Source: Gammaproteobacteria bacterium (GTDB lineage Bacteria > Pseudomonadota > Gammaproteobacteria > Pseudomonadales > Pseudohongiellaceae). From it: DNA of 5,526 nucleotides. Below, one piece after another: positions 1 through 5,526 of the stretch; the stretch's first letter is position 1, and each line of letters begins with the position of its first letter. A program made the translations under genes and the position numbers. The notes under the pieces are model-generated. The model had not been told where the DNA came from. It was given only the letters and a program-made list of their open reading frames with translations, and searched no databases. Where the stretch lies: NCBI GenBank assembly GCA_002719575.1, contig PBHS01000028.1:9492-15017 (forward strand). Direction: 5' to 3'.

Positions 1-1032
1 GGCGTAATCTACGAATCTATCACTCGCAACCCTGAGATTGTCGCGCAGTTGCAGGGCCGAGCGCTTCGAGGGGCAGAGCCCAACAGCAGTGATGCGCCGT
101 ATCCCTTGGTTATAATCTCTCATGGTCATCCGGGAAATCGGTTCTTGATGAGCCACACCGCTGAGAGTCTAGCCAGTAAAGGCTACATTGTTGCCTCCAT
201 CGATCATACCGACAGCACATACGAGAGCGTACAGAGTTTCTATTCAACTCTGTACAATCGACCACTTGATCAGCGCTTCGTGTTGGCGACTCTCGCCGGG
301 CTTCACGATTCAGACGGGACACTGGCGGGAATGATCGATGCCGATAGTACTGGGATCATTGGCTACTCAATGGGTGGGTACGGTTTGGTAAACAATTTGG
401 GTGGTGCATATAACCCTGAGATAGTTGATTCATTTTTAGCGCCACCCAATGCGCTTCTGTCAGAGCATACTGAAAGCAACCCAGATTTCCGAAGCAATTT
501 GGAAGCGCGAATCAAAGCAGGGATCGCTGTGGGTCCCTGGGGTATGAATAATGGTCTTTGGAGAGAGAAAGACTTGGCAGGTATTACGGTACCTACTTTT
601 TACATAGCAGGTAGCGCAGATACTGTATCGGGTTATGATAACGGGACACGCGCGATTTTTGAGGGAGCGATTAACAGTGACCGCTATCTTCTCACATACA
701 AGAACGCTGGGCATAACGCGGGTGCCCCAATTCCTGTTCCCATTGAGATTCAGGCTAGCGAAGGTCAGGTTGGTTCCAGTCACTATACGGATCCGGTCTG
801 GGATAATGTCAGGATGAACAACATCATGGACCATTTCGTTACTGCCTATTTTGACTATTACCTTAAAGGCGACATGAACAAGTTGAACTATTTCGACCTT
901 TTGCCTGACGGTGCCGATGGTGTTTATTCAGTAAGAAATGGTGAGGAGACTGACGAACACAACTACTGGCGCGGCTTTTCTTCGGGCGGCGCGGTAGGAT
1001 TGAGAATGGAGCATCTTGCGCCGGGTCAGTAG
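1..1032 (+). CDS. Alpha/beta hydrolase, dienelactone hydrolase/PAF-acetylhydrolase-like (5' end outside window)
   Basis: The frame is open from base 1, so the gene starts upstream; a TTG at 49 lies inside this open frame and is not a convincing start. The 343 visible residues show an alpha/beta-hydrolase fold: the oxyanion-hole strand PLVIISHGHPGNR (around residues 35-47), the nucleophile elbow GYSMGG (121-126, Ser123), the acid in GSADTV (Asp207) and the base in NAGHNAG (His238). The catalytic triad is therefore complete. The C-terminal helix with FDYYLKGD is typical of COG4188-type predicted dienelactone hydrolases and bacterial PAF-acetylhydrolase relatives. These enzymes cleave carboxylic esters or lactones; the substrate cannot be read from sequence. 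Any signal peptide would lie in the missing N-terminus. It is the first visible gene of a plus-strand operon, with a 2-hydroxyacid dehydrogenase 30 nt downstream. The fold and triad are secure; the exact family is less so. Confidence 0.9.
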   Translation, partial: GVIYESITRNPEIVAQLQGRALRGAEPNSSDAPYPLVIISHGHPGNRFLMSHTAESLASKGYIVASIDHTDSTYESVQSFYSTLYNRPLDQRFVLATLAGLHDSDGTLAGMIDADSTGIIGYSMGGYGLVNNLGGAYNPEIVDSFLAPPNALLSEHTESNPDFRSNLEARIKAGIAVGPWGMNNGLWREKDLAGITVPTFYIAGSADTVSGYDNGTRAIFEGAINSDRYLLTYKNAGHNAGAPIPVPIEIQASEGQVGSSHYTDPVWDNVRMNNIMDHFVTAYFDYYLKGDMNKLNYFDLLPDGADGVYSVRNGEETDEHNYWRGFSSGGAVGLRMEHLAPGQ

Positions 1033-1059
1033 ACTCTATCAAAATGATGGCTCCATTCT
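1003..1059 (+). promoter_or_regulatory. Inverted repeat linking the hydrolase 3' end to the dehydrogenase start
   Basis: AGAATGGAGC (1003-1012) is perfectly complementary to GCTCCATTCT (1050-1059). Three more pairs (1013-1015 with 1046-1048) form if G1049 bulges, leaving a loop of about 30 nt that contains the hydrolase stop codon (1030-1032). The 3' arm ends three bases before the ATG at 1063, where no good Shine-Dalgarno is visible. In mRNA this stem would occlude the initiation region of the dehydrogenase gene. Ribosomes reaching the hydrolase stop would cover the 5' arm and open the stem, so translational coupling is a reasonable inference. The pairing is seen directly; its function is not demonstrated. 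Confidence 0.5.
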
Positions 1060-1062
1060 GAG

Positions 1063-2004
1063 ATGTCTTTACCCTCAATCTTTATTGCAACTCTTGATGC
1101 AAATCGATTTAGCTCGATCATCAGAAGCGAGCTTGGCGCATCGGTTGATATCTCTACTGCGAGTCGCAAAGACCTTCTGCAAAAAAAATATCATGGCGAA
1201 GAAGTCGTGCTGGGAAGGCCAGACTTTCTTGCGGGTCTTATGGACCTCGCTCCACCTGTGCGGTGGGTGCAATCGACCTGGGCAGGTGTTAGCCCTCTAA
1301 TTCAACATGATTATAGAAAGTATGTGCTCACTGGAGTAAAGGGAATATTTGGCCAGCAAATGTCAGAATATGTCCTCACCCATTTGCTTGCCCATGAAGG
1401 CCGACTGCGTCAGCGCTGGCATAGTCAGACAATTGGACTCTGGGATAATGAAATTAGTGGGACTTTGCGAAACAAAACTTTGGGTATTATGGGTACTGGC
1501 TCAATCGGTTCCGCGGTCGCCGAGTCGTGTGCGGCGCTGGGCTTGCGTTGCGTTGGTTTTAACACGAGCGGGAGGCCTCATTCCGCTTTTCAACAGGCCT
1601 TCGCTCCGAGTGATTTGATCAGCTTCCTTAGTGAAGCCGACTATGTGCTTGGACTTCTTCCCGACTTACCATCAACGGCCGGCCTCCTTAACGCTCGGGC
1701 GTTTGAGTCCATGAAAACTGACGCGCTCCTAATTAATGTTGGGCGTGGCAATCTTATTGCTGAGGACGATCTGGTAGTTGCTTTGAAATCAAAAAAAATC
1801 GCTGGGGCGGTGCTCGATGTTTTTAAGAATGAACCTCTGCCTGCCGACAGCCCCATGTGGTCCGCTCCTAATTTGACTATTACTGGCCATATTGCTGCTG
1901 TTAGTCGGCCCGATGACATTGCTCGCTTGTTCTTGCAAAACTATGATCGGTATTGCAGTGGTCAAGCACTCTTGCACACCATAGATTTTGACAAAGGGTA
2001 CTAG
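1063..2004 (+). CDS. NAD(P)-dependent D-2-hydroxyacid dehydrogenase (GhrA-like)
   Basis: This 313-residue cytosolic protein has the normal length for GhrA-type members of the D-isomer-specific 2-hydroxyacid dehydrogenase family, which reversibly reduce 2-ketoacids such as glyoxylate, hydroxypyruvate or phenylpyruvate. The substrate-domain segment VQSTWAGV lies at residues 69-76, and FGQQMSEYV at 96-104 leads into the hinge helix. The dinucleotide-binding loop GTGSIG is at 144-149. The catalytic trio is intact: Arg228 in NVGRG, Glu257 in FKNEPLP and His276 in TGHIAA. No acidic residue is obvious at the end of the second Rossmann strand (VGFNTSGR, 164-171). The Ser/Arg there may favour NADP, as in GhrA, but that is inference. 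The ATG at 1063 is preferred because it begins the family N-terminus (SIFIAT strand), although it lacks a clear Shine-Dalgarno. It sits 30 nt after the hydrolase gene and 7 nt before the methyltransferase gene. Confidence 0.93.
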   Translation: MSLPSIFIATLDANRFSSIIRSELGASVDISTASRKDLLQKKYHGEEVVLGRPDFLAGLMDLAPPVRWVQSTWAGVSPLIQHDYRKYVLTGVKGIFGQQMSEYVLTHLLAHEGRLRQRWHSQTIGLWDNEISGTLRNKTLGIMGTGSIGSAVAESCAALGLRCVGFNTSGRPHSAFQQAFAPSDLISFLSEADYVLGLLPDLPSTAGLLNARAFESMKTDALLINVGRGNLIAEDDLVVALKSKKIAGAVLDVFKNEPLPADSPMWSAPNLTITGHIAAVSRPDDIARLFLQNYDRYCSGQALLHTIDFDKGY

Positions 2005-2011
2005 AACTGAC

Positions 2012-2806
2012 ATGTCTAAAATACAAGTAACCCTGCCCCTGTTTCCGCTAGTGATGACCTTGGGCTTCTCCGTACAAGCGGATACCAGAGAGATTGGTGA
2101 AGATGTTGTGCGGCTCGTCATGGCAGAGGCTAGCCGTCTAGCCGCAGACCTTGAGCGGGACCCTCGGAGTCGCCCAGATAAGGTGATCCCATGGCTGAAT
2201 CTAAAGACTGGGAATACGGTCATTGATATTTTTGGCTCTGGCGGATACTACAGCGATTTGCTTGCTCGCCTTGTGGGAGATCAGGGACAAGTGGTGCTTC
2301 ATAACAACACCGGTTTCGGGCAGTGGGGCACTAACATTCTCCAGGACCGCTTAGAGAATGGCTTGCCAGAGAATGTCATGATGCATACACGTAGTGGTAT
2401 CAATCTAGCTTTGACTAAGGAGAGTATGGATGCGGCGCTTATAGTTATGGCGCTGCACGATTTGTATATCATTCCCAAGCGCTATGATGGGAATTCCTAC
2501 GTTCCAATCGGGCCTGCAGCGGACGTTGACTATTTTTATGAGCAAGTGCTCACTGCTCTGAAAACGGGCGGAAGGTTTGTGGTTGTAGATCACGCTGCCG
2601 ATCCGGATATGGCCGATGAAGCAAGTAATGATCTGCATCGCATTGATGAGGTCATTGTACGTGATGACATCGTAGCGCATGGTTTTAAGTATGTCGCAAG
2701 TGATTTGTCGTTACGGAACCCGGGAGACGATCGCACTCGAATTGTTTTTGATGAAGATCTGCAGGGCAAGACTGACCGCTTTGTTTTGGTCTTCGAAAAG
2801 CCCTGA
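2012..2806 (+). CDS. Secreted class I SAM-dependent methyltransferase (COG4798-like)
   Basis: This 264-residue protein has a probable Sec signal peptide (residues 1-23: one Lys, the hydrophobic stretch LPLFPLVMTLGF, likely cleavage after VQA), so it should act in the periplasm. The mature part has features of the predicted-methyltransferase family COG4798: an N-terminal helix region with SRLAADLERDPRSRPDKV, the SAM-binding motif I VIDIFGSGGYYSDLL (70-84), the acidic strand DAALIVMALHDLY (140-152), GGRFVVVDHAADP (187-199), and the family tail with NPGDDRTRIVFDEDL (237-250) and RFVLVFEKP. The acceptor substrate of this family is not known to me. The ATG at 2012 is chosen because it puts the signal peptide at the N-terminus. 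An in-frame TTG at 1988 would add eight residues and overlap the dehydrogenase gene. The ribosome site is poor: an AAAGGG lies 13 nt upstream. This is the last gene of the plus-strand group. Confidence 0.88.
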   Translation: MSKIQVTLPLFPLVMTLGFSVQADTREIGEDVVRLVMAEASRLAADLERDPRSRPDKVIPWLNLKTGNTVIDIFGSGGYYSDLLARLVGDQGQVVLHNNTGFGQWGTNILQDRLENGLPENVMMHTRSGINLALTKESMDAALIVMALHDLYIIPKRYDGNSYVPIGPAADVDYFYEQVLTALKTGGRFVVVDHAADPDMADEASNDLHRIDEVIVRDDIVAHGFKYVASDLSLRNPGDDRTRIVFDEDLQGKTDRFVLVFEKP

Positions 2807-2807
2807 A

Positions 2808-2850
2808 TCCTCTGAAAACCTTGCATTTGGCTATCCGGACTCGCAGAGGA
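2808..2850. repeat. Short inverted repeat after the methyltransferase gene
   Basis: TCCTCTG (2808-2814) pairs perfectly with CAGAGGA (2844-2850) across a 29-nt loop, starting one base after the methyltransferase stop. It stands one base from the larger hairpin at 2852-2890. There is no T-run on either strand, so it is not a standard intrinsic terminator. Seven base pairs with a long loop could occur by chance. It may form part of a structured 3' end for the plus-strand transcript. Confidence 0.3.
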
Positions 2851-2851
2851 C

Positions 2852-2890
2852 CGGTTCAGGCTCTTACCGCCGTGCGAAAAGCCTGAACCG
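2852..2890. terminator. Perfect 11-bp inverted repeat at the convergent gene junction (possible bidirectional 3' hairpin)
   Basis: CGGTTCAGGCT (2852-2862) is the exact reverse complement of AGCCTGAACCG (2880-2890), with a 17-nt loop. The repeat covers the last eleven codons and the stop codon (2856-2858) of the minus-strand YciI-like gene and lies 45 bp past the plus-strand methyltransferase stop. Its symmetry and its place between convergent genes suit a bidirectional terminator or an mRNA 3'-end stabilising hairpin. No poly-U tract follows on either strand, so termination would have to be Rho-dependent or the element does something else. Confidence 0.45.
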
Positions 2891-3146
2891 TAATGTCTTG
2901 CCAGACATTGCAAGTCACATAAGGGTCGTTCTGTAACCATTGGTCCAATTCATTGCGGCTCTCAAATTCTACTACTAACGATGAACCAATCATTTCATTA
3001 TCATCATTCATTATAGCTCCGCCAATGAGCACATGACCTCCTGCCAGAAGTGATTTCGCTCCATCGATATGGGCGGGTCTGGCCGCATTTCGTCTAGCCT
3101 GGGCTTCGCTGTCGGTGCCGTCGTAAGCAGTTATTAGGAATTGCAT
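2856..3146 (-). CDS. YciI-like family protein
   Basis: This 96-residue protein matches the YciI-like fold, a ferredoxin-like dimeric alpha/beta domain, in length and motif order: first strand MQFLITAYDG, RRNAARPAHIDGA (18-30) with the conserved His26, LLAGGHVLIGGAI (33-45), the strand GSSLVVEF (54-61), and NDPYV (73-77) with the conserved Asp74, then the final strand DITVQAF. The His/Asp pair is the putative active site of the family. The biochemical role is unknown for most members, though some relatives act in catabolic dehalogenation or as dehydratase-like enzymes. The start is well supported by a strong Shine-Dalgarno at 3151-3159. The gene is last in the minus-strand operon, 20 nt after the LysE-family exporter, and its 3' end lies within an inverted repeat. 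No signal peptide or membrane segment is visible, so it is probably cytosolic. Confidence 0.88.
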   Translation of the reverse strand: MQFLITAYDGTDSEAQARRNAARPAHIDGAKSLLAGGHVLIGGAIMNDDNEMIGSSLVVEFESRNELDQWLQNDPYVTCNVWQDITVQAFRTAVRA

Positions 3147-3150
3147 GACT

Positions 3151-3159
3151 ATCTCCTTT
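3151..3159 (-). promoter_or_regulatory. Strong Shine-Dalgarno of the YciI-like gene
   Basis: On the minus strand AAAGGAGAT precedes the ATG, with GGAG six bases from the start codon. It is the only near-consensus ribosome site before a start codon in this window. This suggests that the small YciI-like protein may be translated more, and more independently, than the coupled genes upstream of it. Confidence 0.75.
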
Positions 3160-3166
3160 GTCTATC

Positions 3167-3778
3167 TCATACTTTGAATTGAACGAGAAGCTCGGTAAAC
3201 GCGGGCATCAGTGATGTCATTAACAATGCTGCCATTGCGTAATTAAATCTTTTTACAGAATTTGGCCTCTGCAGAAAGCGCTTGAGGGACGCACCGAACC
3301 ACAACCAGAGTAGTGAGCACGGCGCACCGAATATCAGAAAAATCAGTGCGATTGTGACCACCTGTATCTCGTATTGGCTGCCTACTACGGTGTAAGTAGC
3401 AATTGCACCTATCGCCATGACCCACGCCTTAGGATTGACCCATTGGAAGGCTGCCGCCTGAAAGAAAGTAAATGGTTTCCCCTTGCCCGCACTTAGGTCA
3501 GAGATAGGAGTAGTCGCGATACGCCAGGCGAGATAGGACAAATAAAGCGCACCGGAAACTTTGAGGAGAGAATGAAGCAAGGGGAATTGATCGAACAACC
3601 TCGCGAGTCCGAGGCCTATTGCGATGAACATGGTCGGAAAACCCAAGATTATCCCGAGATAGTGGGGCAGGCTTCGCTGGATCCCATAGTTGAGGCCTGA
3701 AGTTAGAAGCATGGTGTTGTTGGGACCGGGCGTTGCCCAAGTGGTTACGGTGAATAGAATGACAGCGAAGAATTCCAT
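3167..3778 (-). CDS. LysE/RhtB-family amino-acid (small-solute) exporter
   Basis: This 203-residue inner-membrane protein has the usual length (about 205) of the LysE/RhtB family, which exports amino acids and their analogues using the proton gradient. The hallmark TPGPNN is at residues 16-21 in the first helix, followed by hydrophobic segments around 41-62, 67-87, 115-132, 139-163 and 180-198. The second family motif, QWVNPKAW, is at 112-119, after the polar cytoplasmic loop ISDLSAGKGKP. Substrates differ greatly within the family and cannot be assigned here. Its ATG directly follows the sulfatase stop (TAA then ATG, no gap). The nearest purine-rich stretch, AGGA, is too far upstream to be a normal ribosome site, so translation is probably coupled to the sulfatase. 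The YciI-like gene follows after 20 nt. Confidence 0.92.
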   Translation of the reverse strand: MEFFAVILFTVTTWATPGPNNTMLLTSGLNYGIQRSLPHYLGIILGFPTMFIAIGLGLARLFDQFPLLHSLLKVSGALYLSYLAWRIATTPISDLSAGKGKPFTFFQAAAFQWVNPKAWVMAIGAIATYTVVGSQYEIQVVTIALIFLIFGAPCSLLWLWFGASLKRFLQRPNSVKRFNYAMAALLMTSLMPAFTELLVQFKV

Positions 3779-5335
3779 TTAAAGTACCGATTGATTCCTG
3801 TGATCGCCGAATTTAGGACGGACTAGGTTCTTTAATGGTATTTGCATGCCGCCAGTGTTTTCCAGCCATTCGTAAACTTCCGTCGCCAGATTGTTGATGA
3901 GCTCTTGATGCTCCGGTGCGTCGATTAAATTGTTGGTCTCGCTGGGGTCATTGAACAAATCGTAAAATTCATTGGTATCCCATATGCCGTGGTAGCGAAT
4001 ATACTTGTAGCGCTCGGTTCTGACGCCAAACATTGTTGGCGTTTGCGGAAAATCCATCTCCCAGAAGTACTCATAAAAAATCCGATCCCGCCAGCTAGTC
4101 TCGCTGCGCGATAGCAGAGGCAATATCGATGCGCCTTGCATGTGGTTTGGCGCTTTCAAACCGGCGGCTTCGAGCACCGTCGGAGCAATGTCGATATTTT
4201 GAACCAGCTTATTGATTGGTTGGCCTCCAATCAGTTTCTCTGGCCACCGCACAAGCAAAGGGACCTTAGCAGACTCTTCATAAAAGTGTCTCTTGTCGAT
4301 CAGACCATGTTCGCCAAAAGAGAATCCATTGTCTCCCATGTAGATAACCAGCGTTTCTTCGGCTAAGTCGTTGGCGTCCAAATAGTTCAGCACGGCGCCC
4401 ACACTGTCGTCGATGCCGAGAAGCGTCTCGGTGTAGCGGTGGAAGAATTCGTCAAAGCTAATATCGCCATGGTACATGTAATCAACCCCGTGCCATGACT
4501 CTCGCTGCGCTTTTACCCAGTCAGGGAGCCTGTTCGGGCCGTAATAGTCTCTGCCTCGCAGAGGTTCTCCGGTGATCCTGCTTGAGGGGAGCCCGGGTTC
4601 GCCGTACAAAGGGGTGCTGAAAGAATCTGGAAACACAATAGGCTGATCTCTGTGAATGTCTTGATGCCTGTGCGCAGGCTGGAATTGCGAATGAACCGCT
4701 TTGTGGGAAAGGTACAGAAAGAAGGGCTTATCAGGGTCTCTGTTCTCAAGCCACTCAACTGCATGATTTGTAAGCAGATCAGTTATATAGGTCTGCTCGT
4801 TATATTCGATGCGTTCACCGTTGATGTTCAAAGTAGGACCAAAGTAAACGCCCTGACCTTGGAAACTTTCCCAGTGATCGAAACCTGGTTGCGGATCGTC
4901 AGAATGGTTGCCCATATGCCATTTTCCAAAGAAGCTGGTCTGATAACCTGCTGCCTGAAGATACTCAGGGAAATAAGTCAGATTGCCAGGATCAGGCGCA
5001 GCGTTGTCGACTACGGTGTGGCTGTGCGAGTACAAGCCCGTCAGGATAGAAGCGCGACTGGGAGAACAAAGCGCAGTCGTTACATATGCGTTGGGAAAGT
5101 AGGCGCCTTCAGCTGCAAGACGATCTAAATTTGGTGTTTTCAGCCAGGGTATCTTTTCTGTAAAGCCCATGAAATCGAAGCGATGGTCGTCAGAAAGAAT
5201 ATAAATTACGTTTTTCGGAGTGATTGCAGGAATTGCGCGTAAAGCAAGCTCATTCGATCCCTGGGGCGTACAGTAAGTTAGTGCAACCAAAATCGCACCT
5301 AGGCCCAAGGATTTGGCCATGGAATTGATATTCAT
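3779..5335 (-). CDS. Secreted type I (formylglycine-dependent) sulfatase
   Basis: This 518-residue protein has the full length of a type I sulfatase (alkaline-phosphatase superfamily), which hydrolyses sulfate esters. The N-terminus has a signal-like hydrophobic stretch (residues 9-21) ending in Cys22. Metal ligands are Asp49/Asp50 (ILSDDHR) and Asp335/Asn336 (MGDNGFSFGEHG). The maturation signature CSPSRASILTG at 90-100 has Cys90, to be oxidised to formylglycine, and Arg94. Other active-site residues are in GKWHMG (Lys138, His140), LSHKAVH (His211, His215) and DKRHFYEES (Lys348). The C-terminal subdomain contains FYDLFNDPSETNNL (457-470), usual for carbohydrate-type sulfatases. The fold matches N-sulphoglucosamine/iduronate/choline-sulfatase relatives, but the S1 subfamily and substrate are not decided. 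Activity needs a formylglycine-generating enzyme, which is not encoded here. The ATG at 5335 gives the best signal peptide; Met6 is an alternative. No strong Shine-Dalgarno is visible. Confidence 0.94.
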   Translation of the reverse strand: MNINSMAKSLGLGAILVALTYCTPQGSNELALRAIPAITPKNVIYILSDDHRFDFMGFTEKIPWLKTPNLDRLAAEGAYFPNAYVTTALCSPSRASILTGLYSHSHTVVDNAAPDPGNLTYFPEYLQAAGYQTSFFGKWHMGNHSDDPQPGFDHWESFQGQGVYFGPTLNINGERIEYNEQTYITDLLTNHAVEWLENRDPDKPFFLYLSHKAVHSQFQPAHRHQDIHRDQPIVFPDSFSTPLYGEPGLPSSRITGEPLRGRDYYGPNRLPDWVKAQRESWHGVDYMYHGDISFDEFFHRYTETLLGIDDSVGAVLNYLDANDLAEETLVIYMGDNGFSFGEHGLIDKRHFYEESAKVPLLVRWPEKLIGGQPINKLVQNIDIAPTVLEAAGLKAPNHMQGASILPLLSRSETSWRDRIFYEYFWEMDFPQTPTMFGVRTERYKYIRYHGIWDTNEFYDLFNDPSETNNLIDAPEHQELINNLATEVYEWLENTGGMQIPLKNLVRPKFGDHRNQSVL

Positions 5336-5526
5336 AAGTCATCGTTCACATTTTTTACGGATTGCTGTTTCAAAATAGTGCAGCTGAACTTTACTGCGGG
5401 ACAGAGTCTACCATGGGTGCAGTTAAAGAGCTTTTCTGGTTCTGGCTGATTTGCCATAGCCAGGATATTATCTGCAGGCATGAATTTAGAGCCCCTAATT
5501 CCGATTTTTTGCGTAATCGTGCTGGG
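5332..5526 (-). CDS. Possible C-terminal end of an unidentified gene upstream of the sulfatase
   Basis: The minus-strand frame entering from the window edge is open for 64 codons and stops with a TGA that overlaps the sulfatase ATG as ATGA, a common arrangement of coupled genes. The visible residues include MPADNILAMANQPEPEK (16-32) and FNCTHGRLCP (34-43). The C-x-H-G-R piece faintly recalls the CPHGRPT end of some MutL proteins, but the match is too weak to name the gene. Doubts: an open frame of this length arises by chance about one time in twenty per frame, and the antisense frame in the same register is also open (5338-5526, with an ATG at 5413). If this is not coding, the 190 bases are the sulfatase leader and promoter region, in which I see no convincing -35/-10 pair. 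Confidence 0.35.
   Translation of the reverse strand, partial: PSTITQKIGIRGSKFMPADNILAMANQPEPEKLFNCTHGRLCPAVKFSCTILKQQSVKNVNDDL

Noticed and set aside
460..834. 124-codon open frame on the minus strand opposite the hydrolase gene
   Set aside because: It lies wholly within the hydrolase gene, whose catalytic motifs clearly fix the coding strand. Its translation has no recognisable domain.
1988..2011. TTG start for the methyltransferase giving eight extra residues
   Set aside because: It has no Shine-Dalgarno, uses a rarer start codon and overlaps the dehydrogenase gene. The ATG at 2012 places the signal peptide directly at the N-terminus.
2009..2016. GACATGTC palindrome around the methyltransferase start codon
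   Set aside because: An 8-bp palindrome is common by chance and nothing else suggests an operator here.
1789..2223. 144-codon minus-strand open frame across the dehydrogenase-methyltransferase junction
   Set aside because: Both plus-strand genes have intact family motifs here. The antisense product is rich in Ser/Arg, low in protein-like pattern, and has no ribosome site.
4652..5128. 158-codon plus-strand open frame inside the sulfatase gene
   Set aside because: It is antisense to the sulfatase catalytic core, including the formylglycine motif, and its translation resembles no family I know. It is explained as a shadow frame.
5442..5463. Small inverted repeat CTGGCT/AGCCAG upstream of the sulfatase as an operator
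   Set aside because: Six base pairs around a 10-nt loop are expected by chance, and no promoter elements lie next to it.
5413..5526. Plus-strand open frame from an ATG at 5413 running to the window edge
   Set aside because: No good ribosome site or promoter is visible, the peptide is unrecognised, and the opposite frame ends in an ATGA overlap with the sulfatase, which is the better explanation. It cannot be excluded without more sequence.

Overview
The window looks like bacterial chromosomal DNA of roughly balanced GC content. Compact genes, a secreted COG4798-type methyltransferase and a formylglycine sulfatase suggest a Gram-negative proteobacterium, perhaps a marine or aquatic gammaproteobacterium. 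That placement is an inference from gene families only; there is no rRNA or other taxonomic marker. I see no tRNA, CRISPR array, insertion sequence or phage gene.

Layout: two gene groups converge near position 2850. The plus-strand group (1-2806) holds a 5'-truncated alpha/beta hydrolase of the dienelactone hydrolase/PAF-acetylhydrolase type, a GhrA-like D-2-hydroxyacid dehydrogenase, and a class I SAM-dependent methyltransferase that carries a signal peptide. Gaps are 30 and 7 nt, so they are probably one operon. A 10-bp perfect inverted repeat (13 pairs with one bulge) joins the end of the hydrolase gene to the bases just before the dehydrogenase start codon.

The minus-strand group, read from right to left, holds a possible upstream gene of which only the last 64 codons are visible (5526-5332), a secreted type I sulfatase (5335-3779), a LysE/RhtB-family exporter (3778-3167) and a YciI-like small protein (3146-2856). 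The junctions are tight: a possible ATGA overlap, a TAA directly abutting ATG, and a 20-nt gap with a strong Shine-Dalgarno. This points to one co-transcribed, partly coupled operon.

Between the converging groups, two hairpin-forming inverted repeats stand one base apart (2808-2850 and 2852-2890). The second covers the last eleven codons and the stop of the YciI gene. Neither is followed by a T-run, so neither is a classical intrinsic terminator.

Functionally, the plus group combines ester or lactone hydrolysis with 2-keto/2-hydroxyacid redox chemistry. The minus group combines periplasmic desulfation with export of a small amphiphilic solute. A shared pathway is possible but unproven, and no gene in the window fixes the substrate. 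I found no convincing wholly new system. The most notable points are the junction inverted repeats, the secreted methyltransferase and the unusual sulfatase-exporter-YciI operon.
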